From the NCBI GenBank assembly GCA_002869425.1, contig PKSZ01000381.1, forward strand, positions 1-12,963: a DNA stretch of 12,963 nucleotides, read 5' to 3'. The number at the start of each line of letters is the position of its first letter. Position 1 is the stretch's first letter. Below, piece by piece: positions 1-8,159 of the stretch. A program made the position numbers and the translations under genes. Below the pieces are notes generated by a model that had not been told where the DNA came from, did not search any database, and saw only the letters and a list, made by a program, of their open reading frames with translations. Source of the DNA: Marinilabiliales bacterium (GTDB taxonomy: Bacteria > Bacteroidota > Bacteroidia > Bacteroidales > BM523).

Positions 1-1197
1 AGAATGTCATTGGGCGGTCTGCATGACGAGTCTGAAATTCGCGGACACAGAAAAACATACATTGGCGCCATGCCCGGAAGAATTGTACAAAGCATGAAAA
101 AAGTGGGTTCTTCAAATCCTGTGTTTATGTTGGACGAAATTGATAAAGTTGGTCATGACTTTAAAGGAGATCCAAGCTTTGCTCTTCTTGAGGTTCTTGA
201 TCCCGAACAAAACACAAATTTTTATGACAATTACCTTGAGGTAGAATATGATTTATCTAAAGTAATGTTCATTGCCACTGCAAATACTGTTTCAACAATA
301 AATCCTGCACTGCGCGACAGGATGGAAATGATCAATATTTCAGGATATATCGTTGAAGAAAAAGTGGAGATTGCCAAACGCCATCTTATTCCGAAACAAC
401 TTGAAGCGCATGGTATTAAAAAGAAGCAATTGTCATTTACTAAAAAAGTTCTCGAAGAAGTAATTGAGAACTATACTAAAGAATCAGGTGTTCGGGAACT
501 TGACAAAAAAATTGCTAAAATATGCAGAAATATTGCCAAAAAAATAGCCTACAAATCTAATTTGGTAACCAAACTAACAGTTGAAGACATTAAAGAAATT
601 CTGGGACCTCCGGAATACATCAAAGATAAATATCAGGGCAACAAATATGCAGGTGTAGCTACAGGTCTTGCATGGACAAGTACTGGAGGCGAAATTCTGT
701 TTATTGAAACAAGTGTAAGTAGCGGTAAAGGAAGGTTAACACTTACGGGTAATCTGGGCGATGTTATGAAAGAATCTGCAACCATTGCACTGGAATACAT
801 CAAAGCACATAACGATGAATTTAAACTGGATTCGGAAATCTTTGACAAACAGAACATACACATTCATGTACCGGAAGGGGCTATCCCCAAAGACGGTCCA
901 TCGGCTGGTGTAACCATGGCTACAAGCATTGCTTCTGCACTTACAAGAAGAAAAATCAGGAAACATATTGCCATGACCGGAGAAATTACACTCCGAGGTA
1001 AAATACTCCCGGTTGGTGGAATCAAAGAAAAAATTCTGGCTGCCAAAAGAGCAGATGTGAAAGAAATTATTTTGTCAGTAGATAATAAAAAAGATATTGA
1101 GCAAATCAATGAAAGATACCTGGGTGGATTAAAATTTACCTATTTCGAAAACACAATGGATTTGCTTAATTATGTTTTGCTGAAAGAAAAAGCTTAG
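1..1197 (+). CDS. lon: ATP-dependent Lon protease, C-terminal part (5' end outside window)
   Basis: Lon is a cytosolic AAA+ serine protease that unfolds and degrades damaged and regulatory proteins. The reading frame is open from the first base (codon AGA, then ATG at 4), so the N-terminal substrate-binding domain and Walker A motif lie upstream of the window. Counting from the ATG at 4, the visible protein starts in the AAA+ module at [16 protein letters not shown]. Walker B is FMLDE (residues 41-45), followed by the sensor-1 region ATANT (91-95), the arginine-finger region ALRDRME (102-108) and the sensor-2 motif SGVREL (161-166). The protease domain has the catalytic serine in PKDGPSAG (S300, codon at 901) and the catalytic lysine in GGIKEK (K343). 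The Ser-Lys spacing of 43 matches the E. coli S679/K722 pair. All active-site motifs are intact. The TAG stop overlaps the stop of the convergent cphA-like gene. Family assignment is very secure. Confidence 0.97.
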   Translation, partial: RMSLGGLHDESEIRGHRKTYIGAMPGRIVQSMKKVGSSNPVFMLDEIDKVGHDFKGDPSFALLEVLDPEQNTNFYDNYLEVEYDLSKVMFIATANTVSTINPALRDRMEMINISGYIVEEKVEIAKRHLIPKQLEAHGIKKKQLSFTKKVLEEVIENYTKESGVRELDKKIAKICRNIAKKIAYKSNLVTKLTVEDIKEILGPPEYIKDKYQGNKYAGVATGLAWTSTGGEILFIETSVSSGKGRLTLTGNLGDVMKESATIALEYIKAHNDEFKLDSEIFDKQNIHIHVPEGAIPKDGPSAGVTMATSIASALTRRKIRKHIAMTGEITLRGKILPVGGIKEKILAAKRADVKEIILSVDNKKDIEQINERYLGGLKFTYFENTMDLLNYVLLKEKA

Positions 1198-3404
1198 TTA
1201 CCCGGATTAAAGAGACATATATACTTTTTTAGCTTTTCTATTTCGGCTCCCCGAATAATAAGCGCTAATAAAGAAGCCAGAACAACCTGCTTTCTTTGTA
1301 CAATATTGCCTGTCTTCAAATAGGGAATTTCTTGAATATTAAGATCTGACAATCTTTCTGTTCCCTTAAATACAAAAATTCGACCTGAATCAATGTAAGC
1401 TGCATATCCATTGCTTTCCATATGTGCTTTCAATATTTCATTTTTTGCATTAAGGCTAAACCAGGCTGGATTACTATATAAGCGCTCACTCATTTCCGAT
1501 ATTAGCGGATCATCTGCATTCAATATACTATAGCCATCTTCGTATACTTCTTCCGCAACCACAGATTTTGCATAAGCAATATCATCAAGATCAAACACAT
1601 GATCATATTCAAAGTAATCCTTTTTATTTTTATCAAGATTCAACACAATTCCTATGTCTGCAAAATTATATCCCAATCCTGCAGAAAGAATTGACTCTAC
1701 TGTAGTCTCAAACACGGCACAATCAACTGTTGGATCATGCATAATCATACGCATTACATCTGCTTTTGCAGAAGGTTGATTAACAATTTGCCTTCCAGAA
1801 ATAAACACGCCATCCCTGCTTACCCTTCCTACATCATATCCCATCTCGTTTAGAAAACCATCCAGCAATAATGCAGTATCTCTTTTGCCAAAAGACCCTG
1901 TTACAGACATTACAGGTATCTTACACTCTTCACCTTCCGGAAATAGCATATCTACAAAGTTCTTCTGTACCAAGCGAGGCTCGCCTTTTACAGGGCTTAT
2001 ATGCATCTTTAAATCCGGTGCAGCATTAACCTCCACTACCACTGCATTGTTTTCTGTTACAGGAATAGAAATATCATCTGATAAGATATCAATTCCAGCT
2101 ACATCTAAATTAAGAATACGACTTATCCTTTCTGCCATATAGCGATTAATTGCCGCAACTTCATCTGTCACATCAACCGAAATACCACCCAAACGCAGAT
2201 TACCACTATTCCTCAAAACCACTTTTTTATTTTCCGGTAAAACAGAATTCAAATCCAAACCGTTGATTTCAAGTTGATACAAAACCTCTTCATCTACTTC
2301 AATAATTGAGCTTTTACCTTTATCTCCATACTCTCTTCCCGGCTCGCTGTTTAACATATTAATCAGCTCCTGCACAGAAGAAGTTCCATTACCTATAATT
2401 TCCGGAGGGACCAATTCCACAGCCGCCACACACTGATTATTAACAACAAGCAAGCGATAAGATTTTCCAGGAATATACTCCTGAACCACAACTTCAGCAT
2501 CAAACTCAGCAGCATGTAGAAAAGCTCTCTGCAATAGAGATTCATCTTTTATATCAACAGAAATACCTTTACCCTGATATCCCGTTGCCGGCTTCACAAC
2601 AACAGGTTTATTCAGTTCATTGAAAAACTGTTTTGCATTCACATATTCCTCAGTAATAATCCTTTTGGGAACCGGAACACCTGCTTCACCAAGGATCTGG
2701 GTAGTACGAAACTTATCATCAGTTGTTTCTACGCCAATAAGACTTGTATTGCCTGTTATGGTTGCTCGAATTATTTTCCTGTATTTTCCCATTCCCAGCT
2801 GAACAAGATTATATTTATTTAACCTAAAACTGGGAATACCCCGCATATCTGCCTCATCTACAATAGCCTGAGTACTAAAACCCAATAATCGTTTTTCCCT
2901 AATAATAATCAGATGATCAACAAACTCATTTACATTGCATACCTGATTTGTAAGAATCGAATTTAAAATATGTAAAGATGCCTTGCCAGCATAGATACCA
3001 GCAATTTCATCAAAATATCGAAAAACCACATTGTACACACCCTGTTTTTGTGTCATTCGTGTTTTTCCAAATCCTACATCCATTCCTGCCATAGTTTGTA
3101 ACTCAATGGCAAGATGTTCCATTACATGTCCTAAAAGAGTTCCCCTTTTAATTCTTAGTAAAAATCCGCCAGGCTTTCCAACACTACAATGATGCTCGTA
3201 TAATGAAGGCACCAGCGTCTTCAATTTATTGTAAAAACCTTGTATTTCATTGGTAAATACTTCATCATAAACTCCCAGGTTCACTCTAAACCTGACAACC
3301 GGTCCTCCACTAAAATAATTGGCACCATACAACACCTTAAAATCTTCTAACTCAAGAGGTGCTTGTAATGGTTTAAATTTTTTAAATTCTGTTAAATCTG
3401 GCAT
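1194..3404 (-). CDS. Cyanophycin synthetase-like protein with degenerate, truncated Mur-ligase domain (CphA2-like)
   Basis: This 736-residue protein resembles cyanophycin synthetase CphA, which builds multi-L-arginyl-poly-L-aspartate. The N-domain holds [16 protein letters not shown] (88-103), including an HxxEH pattern at 93-97, and GFGKTR (111-116). An ATP-grasp domain spans about 226-490, with [14 protein letters not shown] (267-280), [10 protein letters not shown] (308-317), NLRLGG (402-407) and VEVNAAPD (457-464). A Mur-ligase-like domain follows, and its P-loop reads TGSFGKRDT (502-510) where active CphA1 has GTNGKTTT. The usual ETARGGI motif has become ETTVESI (566-572), although AGLGY, NLD and LNADDP are still recognisable. 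The protein ends at NPGN, where the C-terminal Mur lobe would start, so it is well short of the roughly 870-900 residues usual for CphA1. In the family, the ATP-grasp site adds aspartate and the Mur site adds arginine, so arginine addition is probably lost. This organisation recalls cyanobacterial CphA2, but that parallel is inference. The gene lies 11 bp downstream of the rRNA methyltransferase, probably in one transcript. The ATG at 3404 has no Shine-Dalgarno site. Confidence 0.85.
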   Translation of the reverse strand: MPDLTEFKKFKPLQAPLELEDFKVLYGANYFSGGPVVRFRVNLGVYDEVFTNEIQGFYNKLKTLVPSLYEHHCSVGKPGGFLLRIKRGTLLGHVMEHLAIELQTMAGMDVGFGKTRMTQKQGVYNVVFRYFDEIAGIYAGKASLHILNSILTNQVCNVNEFVDHLIIIREKRLLGFSTQAIVDEADMRGIPSFRLNKYNLVQLGMGKYRKIIRATITGNTSLIGVETTDDKFRTTQILGEAGVPVPKRIITEEYVNAKQFFNELNKPVVVKPATGYQGKGISVDIKDESLLQRAFLHAAEFDAEVVVQEYIPGKSYRLLVVNNQCVAAVELVPPEIIGNGTSSVQELINMLNSEPGREYGDKGKSSIIEVDEEVLYQLEINGLDLNSVLPENKKVVLRNSGNLRLGGISVDVTDEVAAINRYMAERISRILNLDVAGIDILSDDISIPVTENNAVVVEVNAAPDLKMHISPVKGEPRLVQKNFVDMLFPEGEECKIPVMSVTGSFGKRDTALLLDGFLNEMGYDVGRVSRDGVFISGRQIVNQPSAKADVMRMIMHDPTVDCAVFETTVESILSAGLGYNFADIGIVLNLDKNKKDYFEYDHVFDLDDIAYAKSVVAEEVYEDGYSILNADDPLISEMSERLYSNPAWFSLNAKNEILKAHMESNGYAAYIDSGRIFVFKGTERLSDLNIQEIPYLKTGNIVQRKQVVLASLLALIIRGAEIEKLKKYICLFNPGN

Positions 3405-3415
3405 ATGATCATTAT

Positions 3416-4822
3416 TTATTCCAATTCCAATACTGCAATATTCTCAACATGGTGTGTATGCGGAAACATATCAACCGGATGAATCAAAATGGTTTTATAT
3501 TTCTCAGACAACAATCGGATATCCCTAGCCTGCGTTGCCGGATTACAACTAACATATACAATTCGTTTAGCATGAGTATTGAGCAGAACTTTTATCACAT
3601 CCGGGTGTATCCCGGCTCTTGGAGGATCAAGTATTACCACATCTGGTCTCCCATTAATTTCAATAAATTCCTCTGTAAGAACATCTTTCATGTCGCCTGC
3701 TACAAAATCAGTATTGGAAATTTCATTGAGATCACTGTTTTTTCTTGCATCCGCTACAGCTTCTTCAATATATTCAATCCCAACAACTTTGCTGGCTGAA
3801 CGGGCCACAAAATTTGCAATCGTTCCCGTACCTGTATATAAGTCGTAAACCACTTCACTTCCCTGTAAATTACAGTATTCCCTAACCAGTTTATACAACT
3901 CATAAGATTGATCAGTATTGGTCTGAAAAAAAGATTTTGGTCCTATTCTGAATTTCAGGTCCTCCATTTTCTCTGTAATGAAATCGTTTCCCTCATACAA
4001 TTTTACTTCCAGATCTGAAATGGTTTCGTTTGGTTTTCCATTAATGACGTACATAATAGAATCAATTTCAGGAAATTCCTCTTTCAGTGCACACAATAAA
4101 TCTATTCTTTTTTCCTCATCTTCGTAGTACAGGACAAATATTACCATGACCTGCCCCTCACTTGTATTACGTACAATCAAGCTACGAAGGAAGCCTTCCT
4201 GTTTCCTAATATCGAAAAAATCAAGCCCATGACTCCGTGCATACTGATTTACAAAATTCCTGATTTTATTGCTTGGTTCCGGCTGTAAATAGCAATGCTC
4301 TATATCAATAATTTTATCAAATTTTCCTGGCACATGAAAACCCAATGCCCGAAGATCTGGATTATCACCTAAAGTATCAATTTCATCATTTGTAAGCCAG
4401 CGCTTATTGCTAAATGAATATTCAAGTTTGTTTCTGTAGTACTGCGTCTTTGATGAAGGTAAAATTTTCTTTGTTTCCAGACCTTCCACTTTACCAATTC
4501 GTTCCAACTGATCGAGAACCTGCTTTTCCTTAAAATTAAGCTGTTCCTCATATGGCAGTTGCTGCCATTTGCATCCACCACAAAACTCAAAATGTGCACA
4601 AAAAGGCTCAATTCGAAGCTCAGAATACTTATGAAATTTCACAGGATATCCTTCCCTGTAGCTTTTTCGTTTTTTGTTTACCTGAACATCCACAATATCA
4701 CCCGGAACCGTGTTAACAACAAATACAACCAGATCATCAATTCTGGCTATGGCCTTACCCTCTGCTGCCACACTTGTAATTTCTACTTCCTTGTATAAAG
4801 GATGTCTTCTCCTTCTTGCCAC
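3416..4822 (-). CDS. rlmD: 23S rRNA (uracil-C5)-methyltransferase, RlmD/RumA family
   Basis: Members of this family use S-adenosylmethionine to methylate C5 of uracil in 23S rRNA (U1939 in E. coli for RlmD). The 468-residue protein starts with a basic stretch (ARRRRH) and a TRAM RNA-binding domain (about 10-65). The [4Fe-4S] cysteines are visible as C75-x5-C81-x2-C84 plus C177. The methyltransferase fold has FFQTNT (298-303), the SAM-binding loop DLYTGTGT (327-334), DFVAGD (372-377), LDPPRAG (398-404) and the nucleophile C426 in VSCNP. The C-terminal HVEN (458-461) supplies the likely general base E460. Every catalytic feature is present. The start appears to be GTG at 4822: an in-frame stop lies 21 bases upstream and no ATG falls between them. 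The gene is 28 bp downstream of the sanA-like gene and 11 bp upstream of the cphA-like gene. RlmC, RlmCD and RlmD share this fold, so the target uracil is not proven. Confidence 0.93.
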   Translation of the reverse strand: MARRRRHPLYKEVEITSVAAEGKAIARIDDLVVFVVNTVPGDIVDVQVNKKRKSYREGYPVKFHKYSELRIEPFCAHFEFCGGCKWQQLPYEEQLNFKEKQVLDQLERIGKVEGLETKKILPSSKTQYYRNKLEYSFSNKRWLTNDEIDTLGDNPDLRALGFHVPGKFDKIIDIEHCYLQPEPSNKIRNFVNQYARSHGLDFFDIRKQEGFLRSLIVRNTSEGQVMVIFVLYYEDEEKRIDLLCALKEEFPEIDSIMYVINGKPNETISDLEVKLYEGNDFITEKMEDLKFRIGPKSFFQTNTDQSYELYKLVREYCNLQGSEVVYDLYTGTGTIANFVARSASKVVGIEYIEEAVADARKNSDLNEISNTDFVAGDMKDVLTEEFIEINGRPDVVILDPPRAGIHPDVIKVLLNTHAKRIVYVSCNPATQARDIRLLSEKYKTILIHPVDMFPHTHHVENIAVLELE

Positions 4823-4850
4823 AATAAGTTTTTTTTAGTAATTATTAAAG

Positions 4851-5501
4851 CTATGGAATATAAATCTTTTCACCCAGAAAATGAGGCTGTTTATTTAATA
4901 AATGAAGATCGAGCATCACTTTTACTCTCGCAAAAACTTCACGAACACGGGTTTTAAAACCTGCACGCTTCCCAACATCCTGTGCATTATACCCAATTGC
5001 CTCTATTCCTTTTTTATGTGCAATATACACAGCTCTTTGATTATGAAACTTTTGACTAACAATCGTTATTTTCGTCTGTCCAAAAATTTCTTTGGCTCTA
5101 ACCACTGAATCCAAGGTTCGAAACCCAGCATAATCCAAATAAATCTTCTTTTCAGAAACCCCCCTTTTCATTAATGCTTTCTTCATTTTTAAGGGTTCGT
5201 TATAATACTTTGTTCCATTATCTCCACTTACAATTATGTAGTCAATCTTATTGTTCTCATATAATTCCACTGCCGCATCAATCCTGTATGAGAAATATGG
5301 ATTTTTTCCTCCTTGTGATAAATATTCACTTGTCCCCAATACAAGACATACCTTATTGTATGGTACTTTCTCAACATCATCATACAAATATGCCTGACTA
5401 AAAAAACTAATTCGCCAGTTACTCACAAGAACAAGTAAGCCAGCAAATGCAAGGCTATACAAAAACCACTTATTAAAAACTAGCCGCTTTATCCCTTTCA
5501 T
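4851..5501 (-). CDS. sanA: SanA/YdcF family (DUF218) membrane-anchored envelope protein
   Basis: This 216-residue protein closely resembles E. coli SanA, an inner-membrane protein linked to envelope permeability and vancomycin exclusion at high temperature. Its biochemical activity is not established. Basic residues precede one N-terminal membrane anchor (about 11-28), which puts the DUF218 domain in the periplasm. Diagnostic segments are VLGTS (54-58), the YRIDAAVELY region (72-81), IIVSGDNG (89-96), YYNEP (99-103), YLDYAGFRTLDS (121-132), FHNQRA (152-157) and QPHFLG (205-210). The acidic and polar residues of the SGDN and DYAGFRT loops line the presumed active site. I prefer the ATG at 5501. 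A GTG two codons earlier, at 5507, would add only two residues and would coincide with the predicted transcription start. It is probably the first gene of the sanA-rlmD-cphA-like cluster, and its stop is 28 bp from the rlmD start. Confidence 0.9.
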   Translation of the reverse strand: MKGIKRLVFNKWFLYSLAFAGLLVLVSNWRISFFSQAYLYDDVEKVPYNKVCLVLGTSEYLSQGGKNPYFSYRIDAAVELYENNKIDYIIVSGDNGTKYYNEPLKMKKALMKRGVSEKKIYLDYAGFRTLDSVVRAKEIFGQTKITIVSQKFHNQRAVYIAHKKGIEAIGYNAQDVGKRAGFKTRVREVFARVKVMLDLHLLNKQPHFLGEKIYIP

Positions 5502-5511
5502 ATTCACAATT

Positions 5512-5519
5512 CAAAATTA
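5512..5519 (-). promoter_or_regulatory. Candidate -7 promoter element for the sanA-rlmD-cphA-like cluster
   Basis: On the minus strand this reads TAATTTTG, an exact match to the Bacteroidota -7 consensus TAnnTTTG. The start of transcription would be expected about five bases further on, near 5506, giving a very short leader before the ATG at 5501. The partner -33 TTTG box is weak: ATTG at 5544-5547 on the minus strand, with a spacer longer than usual. The element lies in the roughly 150-bp region between the diverging sanA-like and ABC-F genes. The call is based on sequence match only. Confidence 0.35.
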
Positions 5520-5656
5520 CCAATTTTATTGAAAATTCTGATGCAATTTGAGCTCTGTGTTGGAATTACTTGAAGATTTGAATTTAAAGCTTTATTTTGG
5601 CTTCTGTTAATTCTTATACAGAACTATTTAAAGTAAATTTATATTCGGTTTACAAA

Positions 5657-7609
5657 ATGATTTCATTAGAGCAAATATCGGTTTCATTTGGCGGGTTTGA
5701 GTTGTTCTCGAATATTTCCTTTATGATAAACCCCAAAGACAGGATTGGACTAGTTGGAAAGAACGGAGCAGGAAAAAGTACGCTTCTAAAAATCATTCTT
5801 GGTATTCAATCAGCAACAGAAGGACATATTAATTTTCCAAATGATATAAATTTTGGATACCTCCCTCAACAAATGAAGGTTGAAAATACTGTTGACTTAT
5901 ACAGTGAAACAAAAAAAGCATTTGATGAAGTTATTCAATTGGAAAGAGACATTCATATGCTTAACCAACAGATTGCAGACAGAACAGACTATGAGTCTGA
6001 AAGCTATCTTAAATTAATTGAAAATCTCAGTCACAAAACAGAACGATACAATTTACTTAGCGGAGAATCCATAGAAGCGACCATTGAACAAACCCTTACA
6101 GGTCTTGGTTTCCAAAGATCAGATTTTGAAAGGCAAACCAAAGAATTTAGTGGGGGTTGGAGAATGAGAATTGAACTGGCCAAAACACTTCTTCAAAAGC
6201 CGGATGTATTGCTGCTGGATGAACCAACCAATCACTTAGATATTGAATCAATTCAATGGCTTGAAGAATTTTTATCAGATTATCCCGGAGCAGTTGTTCT
6301 GATTTCGCACGACCGAACATTCCTGGATAATGTAACAAGCAGAACCATAGAAATTGCCGTAGGAAAAATATATGACTATAAAGTAAGTTACTCCAAATTT
6401 ACTGAGCTTAGAAAAGAAAGAATCCAACAACAGGAAGCGGCCTATAGAAATCAGCAAAAACTAATTGAAGAATCGGAGAAATTTATTGAAAGATTCCGAT
6501 ATAAAGCAACAAAGGCAAATCAGGTTCAAAGTAGAATTAAGCAGTTGGACAAACTGGAAAGAATAGAAATTGATGAAACTGAAAATGCAAAAATTCATTT
6601 CAAATTTCCACCAGCTCCCAGGGGCGGTGCTGTAGTAGTTGAAACAGAAAATCTCAGTAAAAATTATGGTGACCTTCTGGTTTTGAATGGTATTGATTTT
6701 ATTATAGAAAGAGGGGAAAAGGTTGCATTTATAGGAAAAAACGGAGAAGGTAAGACAACATTTTCCAGAATTATTGCAGATCAGCTTCCATACACTGGTA
6801 CTTTTAAACTGGGTCACAATATTGAAATCGGGTATTATGCCCAAAACCAGGATGAATTGCTGGATGAGTCAAAAACAGTATTCCAGACACTTGATGATAT
6901 AGCTGTTGGTGACATTAGAACAAAGCTTAGAGATATTCTGGGGGCTTTCCTTTTTAGTGGAGAGGATGTTGACAAGAAAGTTAAGGTTCTTTCAGGAGGG
7001 GAAAGATCACGACTTGCACTTGCAAAACTATTGCTTCATCCTTACAATTTATTGGTACTGGATGAACCAACCAACCATCTTGATATGACATCCAAAGATA
7101 TCCTTAAAAAAGCATTGCAAAATTATGATGGAACACTGATTCTTGTTTCGCATGACCGTTATTTTCTGAATGGATTGGTGGACAAAATTATAGAATTCAA
7201 AAATCACAAAATCAAAGAATTTACGGGAGGTATTTTCGAATTCTTACGCAAAAGAAAACTCTCCAGTCTAAAAGAAATTGAAAAAAAGAAGGCTGAAAAA
7301 CAAAAAGAAAATTCAAGACAAATCTCTGACAATAAAGAGATTTATGAAAAACGTAAAAATCTTGACCGGGAAATACGAAAAACAGAAAGCAAAATAAAAA
7401 ATACAGAGGATAAAATCAATGAACTGGAATTGACCATAGCCGATCTCGAAGAAAAAATGGCTGGTAATCAATCTGCAGAAATTGATTACGATCAACTTTC
7501 TATAAATTATGAAGAGTTAAAGCAGAACCTTGCAAAAAAGATGAAAGAGTGGGAAGAGCACAGTTATGAATTGGAAATAATTCAGGAACAAAGAGAAGAG
7601 TTAAACTAA
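5657..7609 (+). CDS. ABC-F family ATP-binding cassette protein (Uup/YheS type)
   Basis: ABC-F proteins are cytosolic tandem ATPases without membrane domains. Characterised members bind the ribosomal E site and act on translation or protect the ribosome. The 650-residue protein has two complete cassettes. Cassette one has Walker A GKNGAGKS (34-41), signature FSGGWRMR (164-171), Walker B LLLDEP (185-190) and switch histidine ISHDR (216-220). Cassette two has Walker A GKNGEGKT (360-367), signature LSGGERSR (445-452), Walker B LVLDEP (466-471) and VSHDR (497-501). A charged helical linker (about 245-310) joins them, and a lysine- and glutamate-rich coiled coil occupies about 535-650, as in Uup. 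Both sites look catalytically competent. The chosen start is ATG at 5657, because cassette one begins straight after it. A TTG at 5597 would add 20 residues without family character. A GNAT gene follows after one base. Length and linker do not by themselves indicate an antibiotic-resistance subtype. Confidence 0.94.
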   Translation: MISLEQISVSFGGFELFSNISFMINPKDRIGLVGKNGAGKSTLLKIILGIQSATEGHINFPNDINFGYLPQQMKVENTVDLYSETKKAFDEVIQLERDIHMLNQQIADRTDYESESYLKLIENLSHKTERYNLLSGESIEATIEQTLTGLGFQRSDFERQTKEFSGGWRMRIELAKTLLQKPDVLLLDEPTNHLDIESIQWLEEFLSDYPGAVVLISHDRTFLDNVTSRTIEIAVGKIYDYKVSYSKFTELRKERIQQQEAAYRNQQKLIEESEKFIERFRYKATKANQVQSRIKQLDKLERIEIDETENAKIHFKFPPAPRGGAVVVETENLSKNYGDLLVLNGIDFIIERGEKVAFIGKNGEGKTTFSRIIADQLPYTGTFKLGHNIEIGYYAQNQDELLDESKTVFQTLDDIAVGDIRTKLRDILGAFLFSGEDVDKKVKVLSGGERSRLALAKLLLHPYNLLVLDEPTNHLDMTSKDILKKALQNYDGTLILVSHDRYFLNGLVDKIIEFKNHKIKEFTGGIFEFLRKRKLSSLKEIEKKKAEKQKENSRQISDNKEIYEKRKNLDREIRKTESKIKNTEDKINELELTIADLEEKMAGNQSAEIDYDQLSINYEELKQNLAKKMKEWEEHSYELEIIQEQREELN

Positions 7610-7610
7610 A

Positions 7611-8159
7611 ATGAGTGAAATCAACAAACATATATTCCTGGATAAAATTGAAGAAAAGCACGCAAATGAATTGTGGATGCTTCATTCCAGTCCAAAAATA
7701 ATGCTGTATTCGGATGCCAGAATTATTCATTCTAAAATCGAAGCACTTTCAAATATTTCACAATTACAAAGAGAAGAAGAAGATAACAAATCCTGCTATA
7801 GGGGTATTTTTATCCAAAACAATGACAAGCTTATTGGTAAAATAGGTATATACAATATTAACCACAAGCATAAATTCTGTAGCATAGGGAGCATATTGTC
7901 AGACAAATACTGGAATATGGGCATATCAACCAAGGCTTACAAAATATTTACAGATTTTGTATTCAACAATTTCGATATCAACAGGATTGAAGCACAGTTA
8001 TTTGAAAAACATAAAGCATCGGAAAGAATATTTCAAAAATTAGGATATCAAAAAGAAGGAATTTTACGAGAAAACTTTCTCATCCGGGGCAACTTCTGTA
8101 ATTCACTGGTATATAGCACTCTTAAGAAAGACTGGACTCAAAATCAAGCATCAAAGTGA
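7611..8159 (+). CDS. GNAT family N-acetyltransferase (RimJ/RimL-like)
   Basis: GNAT enzymes transfer an acetyl group from acetyl-CoA to an amine. This 182-residue protein has the RimJ/RimL-type layout. A beta-strand core includes KLIGKIGIYNIN (73-84). The acetyl-CoA-binding segment is SDKYWNMGISTKAYK (97-111), the equivalent of the usual YWGKGYATEA. The C-terminal motif ASERIFQKLGYQKEGILRE (136-154) is the family's AS-RV-EKLGF-EG-LRE pattern. One deviation is lysine at 135, just before ASERI, where many relatives have asparagine. The substrate cannot be read from sequence; ribosomal-protein N-termini, small amines and drugs are all possible. The ATG lies one base after the ABC-F stop, so the two are probably translationally coupled. 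Its TGA overlaps the GTG start of the next gene. Confidence 0.85.
   Translation: MSEINKHIFLDKIEEKHANELWMLHSSPKIMLYSDARIIHSKIEALSNISQLQREEEDNKSCYRGIFIQNNDKLIGKIGIYNINHKHKFCSIGSILSDKYWNMGISTKAYKIFTDFVFNNFDINRIEAQLFEKHKASERIFQKLGYQKEGILRENFLIRGNFCNSLVYSTLKKDWTQNQASK

Noticed and set aside
1194..1210. The short CphA-like protein as a frameshifted pseudogene
   Set aside because: The P-loop is already degraded 600 bases before the stop, the downstream sequence belongs to lon on the other strand, and the frame is otherwise intact. An evolved short form fits better than recent breakage.
1885..2142. Open frames opposite the CphA-like, methyltransferase and aldehyde dehydrogenase genes
   Set aside because: They are antisense shadows with biased, low-complexity composition and no family motifs. 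The same holds for similar frames at 3449-3848, 4902-5108 and 9917-10234.
5593..5647. Candidate plus-strand -7 elements (TATTTTGG at 5593, TATATTCG at 5640) for the ABC-F gene
   Set aside because: Each mismatches TAnnTTTG at one key position, and neither has a TTTG box at the right distance, so neither was called as a promoter.
5597..5656. Possible 20-residue N-terminal extension of the ABC-F protein from a TTG codon
   Set aside because: The segment is not like any ABC-F N-terminus, TTG is a rare start, and the ATG at 5657 sits just where the first cassette begins.
5657..8159. ABC-F plus acetyltransferase as an antibiotic-resistance cassette
   Set aside because: The ABC-F has the long coiled-coil tail and ordinary linker of Uup-type housekeeping members, the acetyltransferase is not a recognised drug-modifying type, and there are no mobile-element signs.
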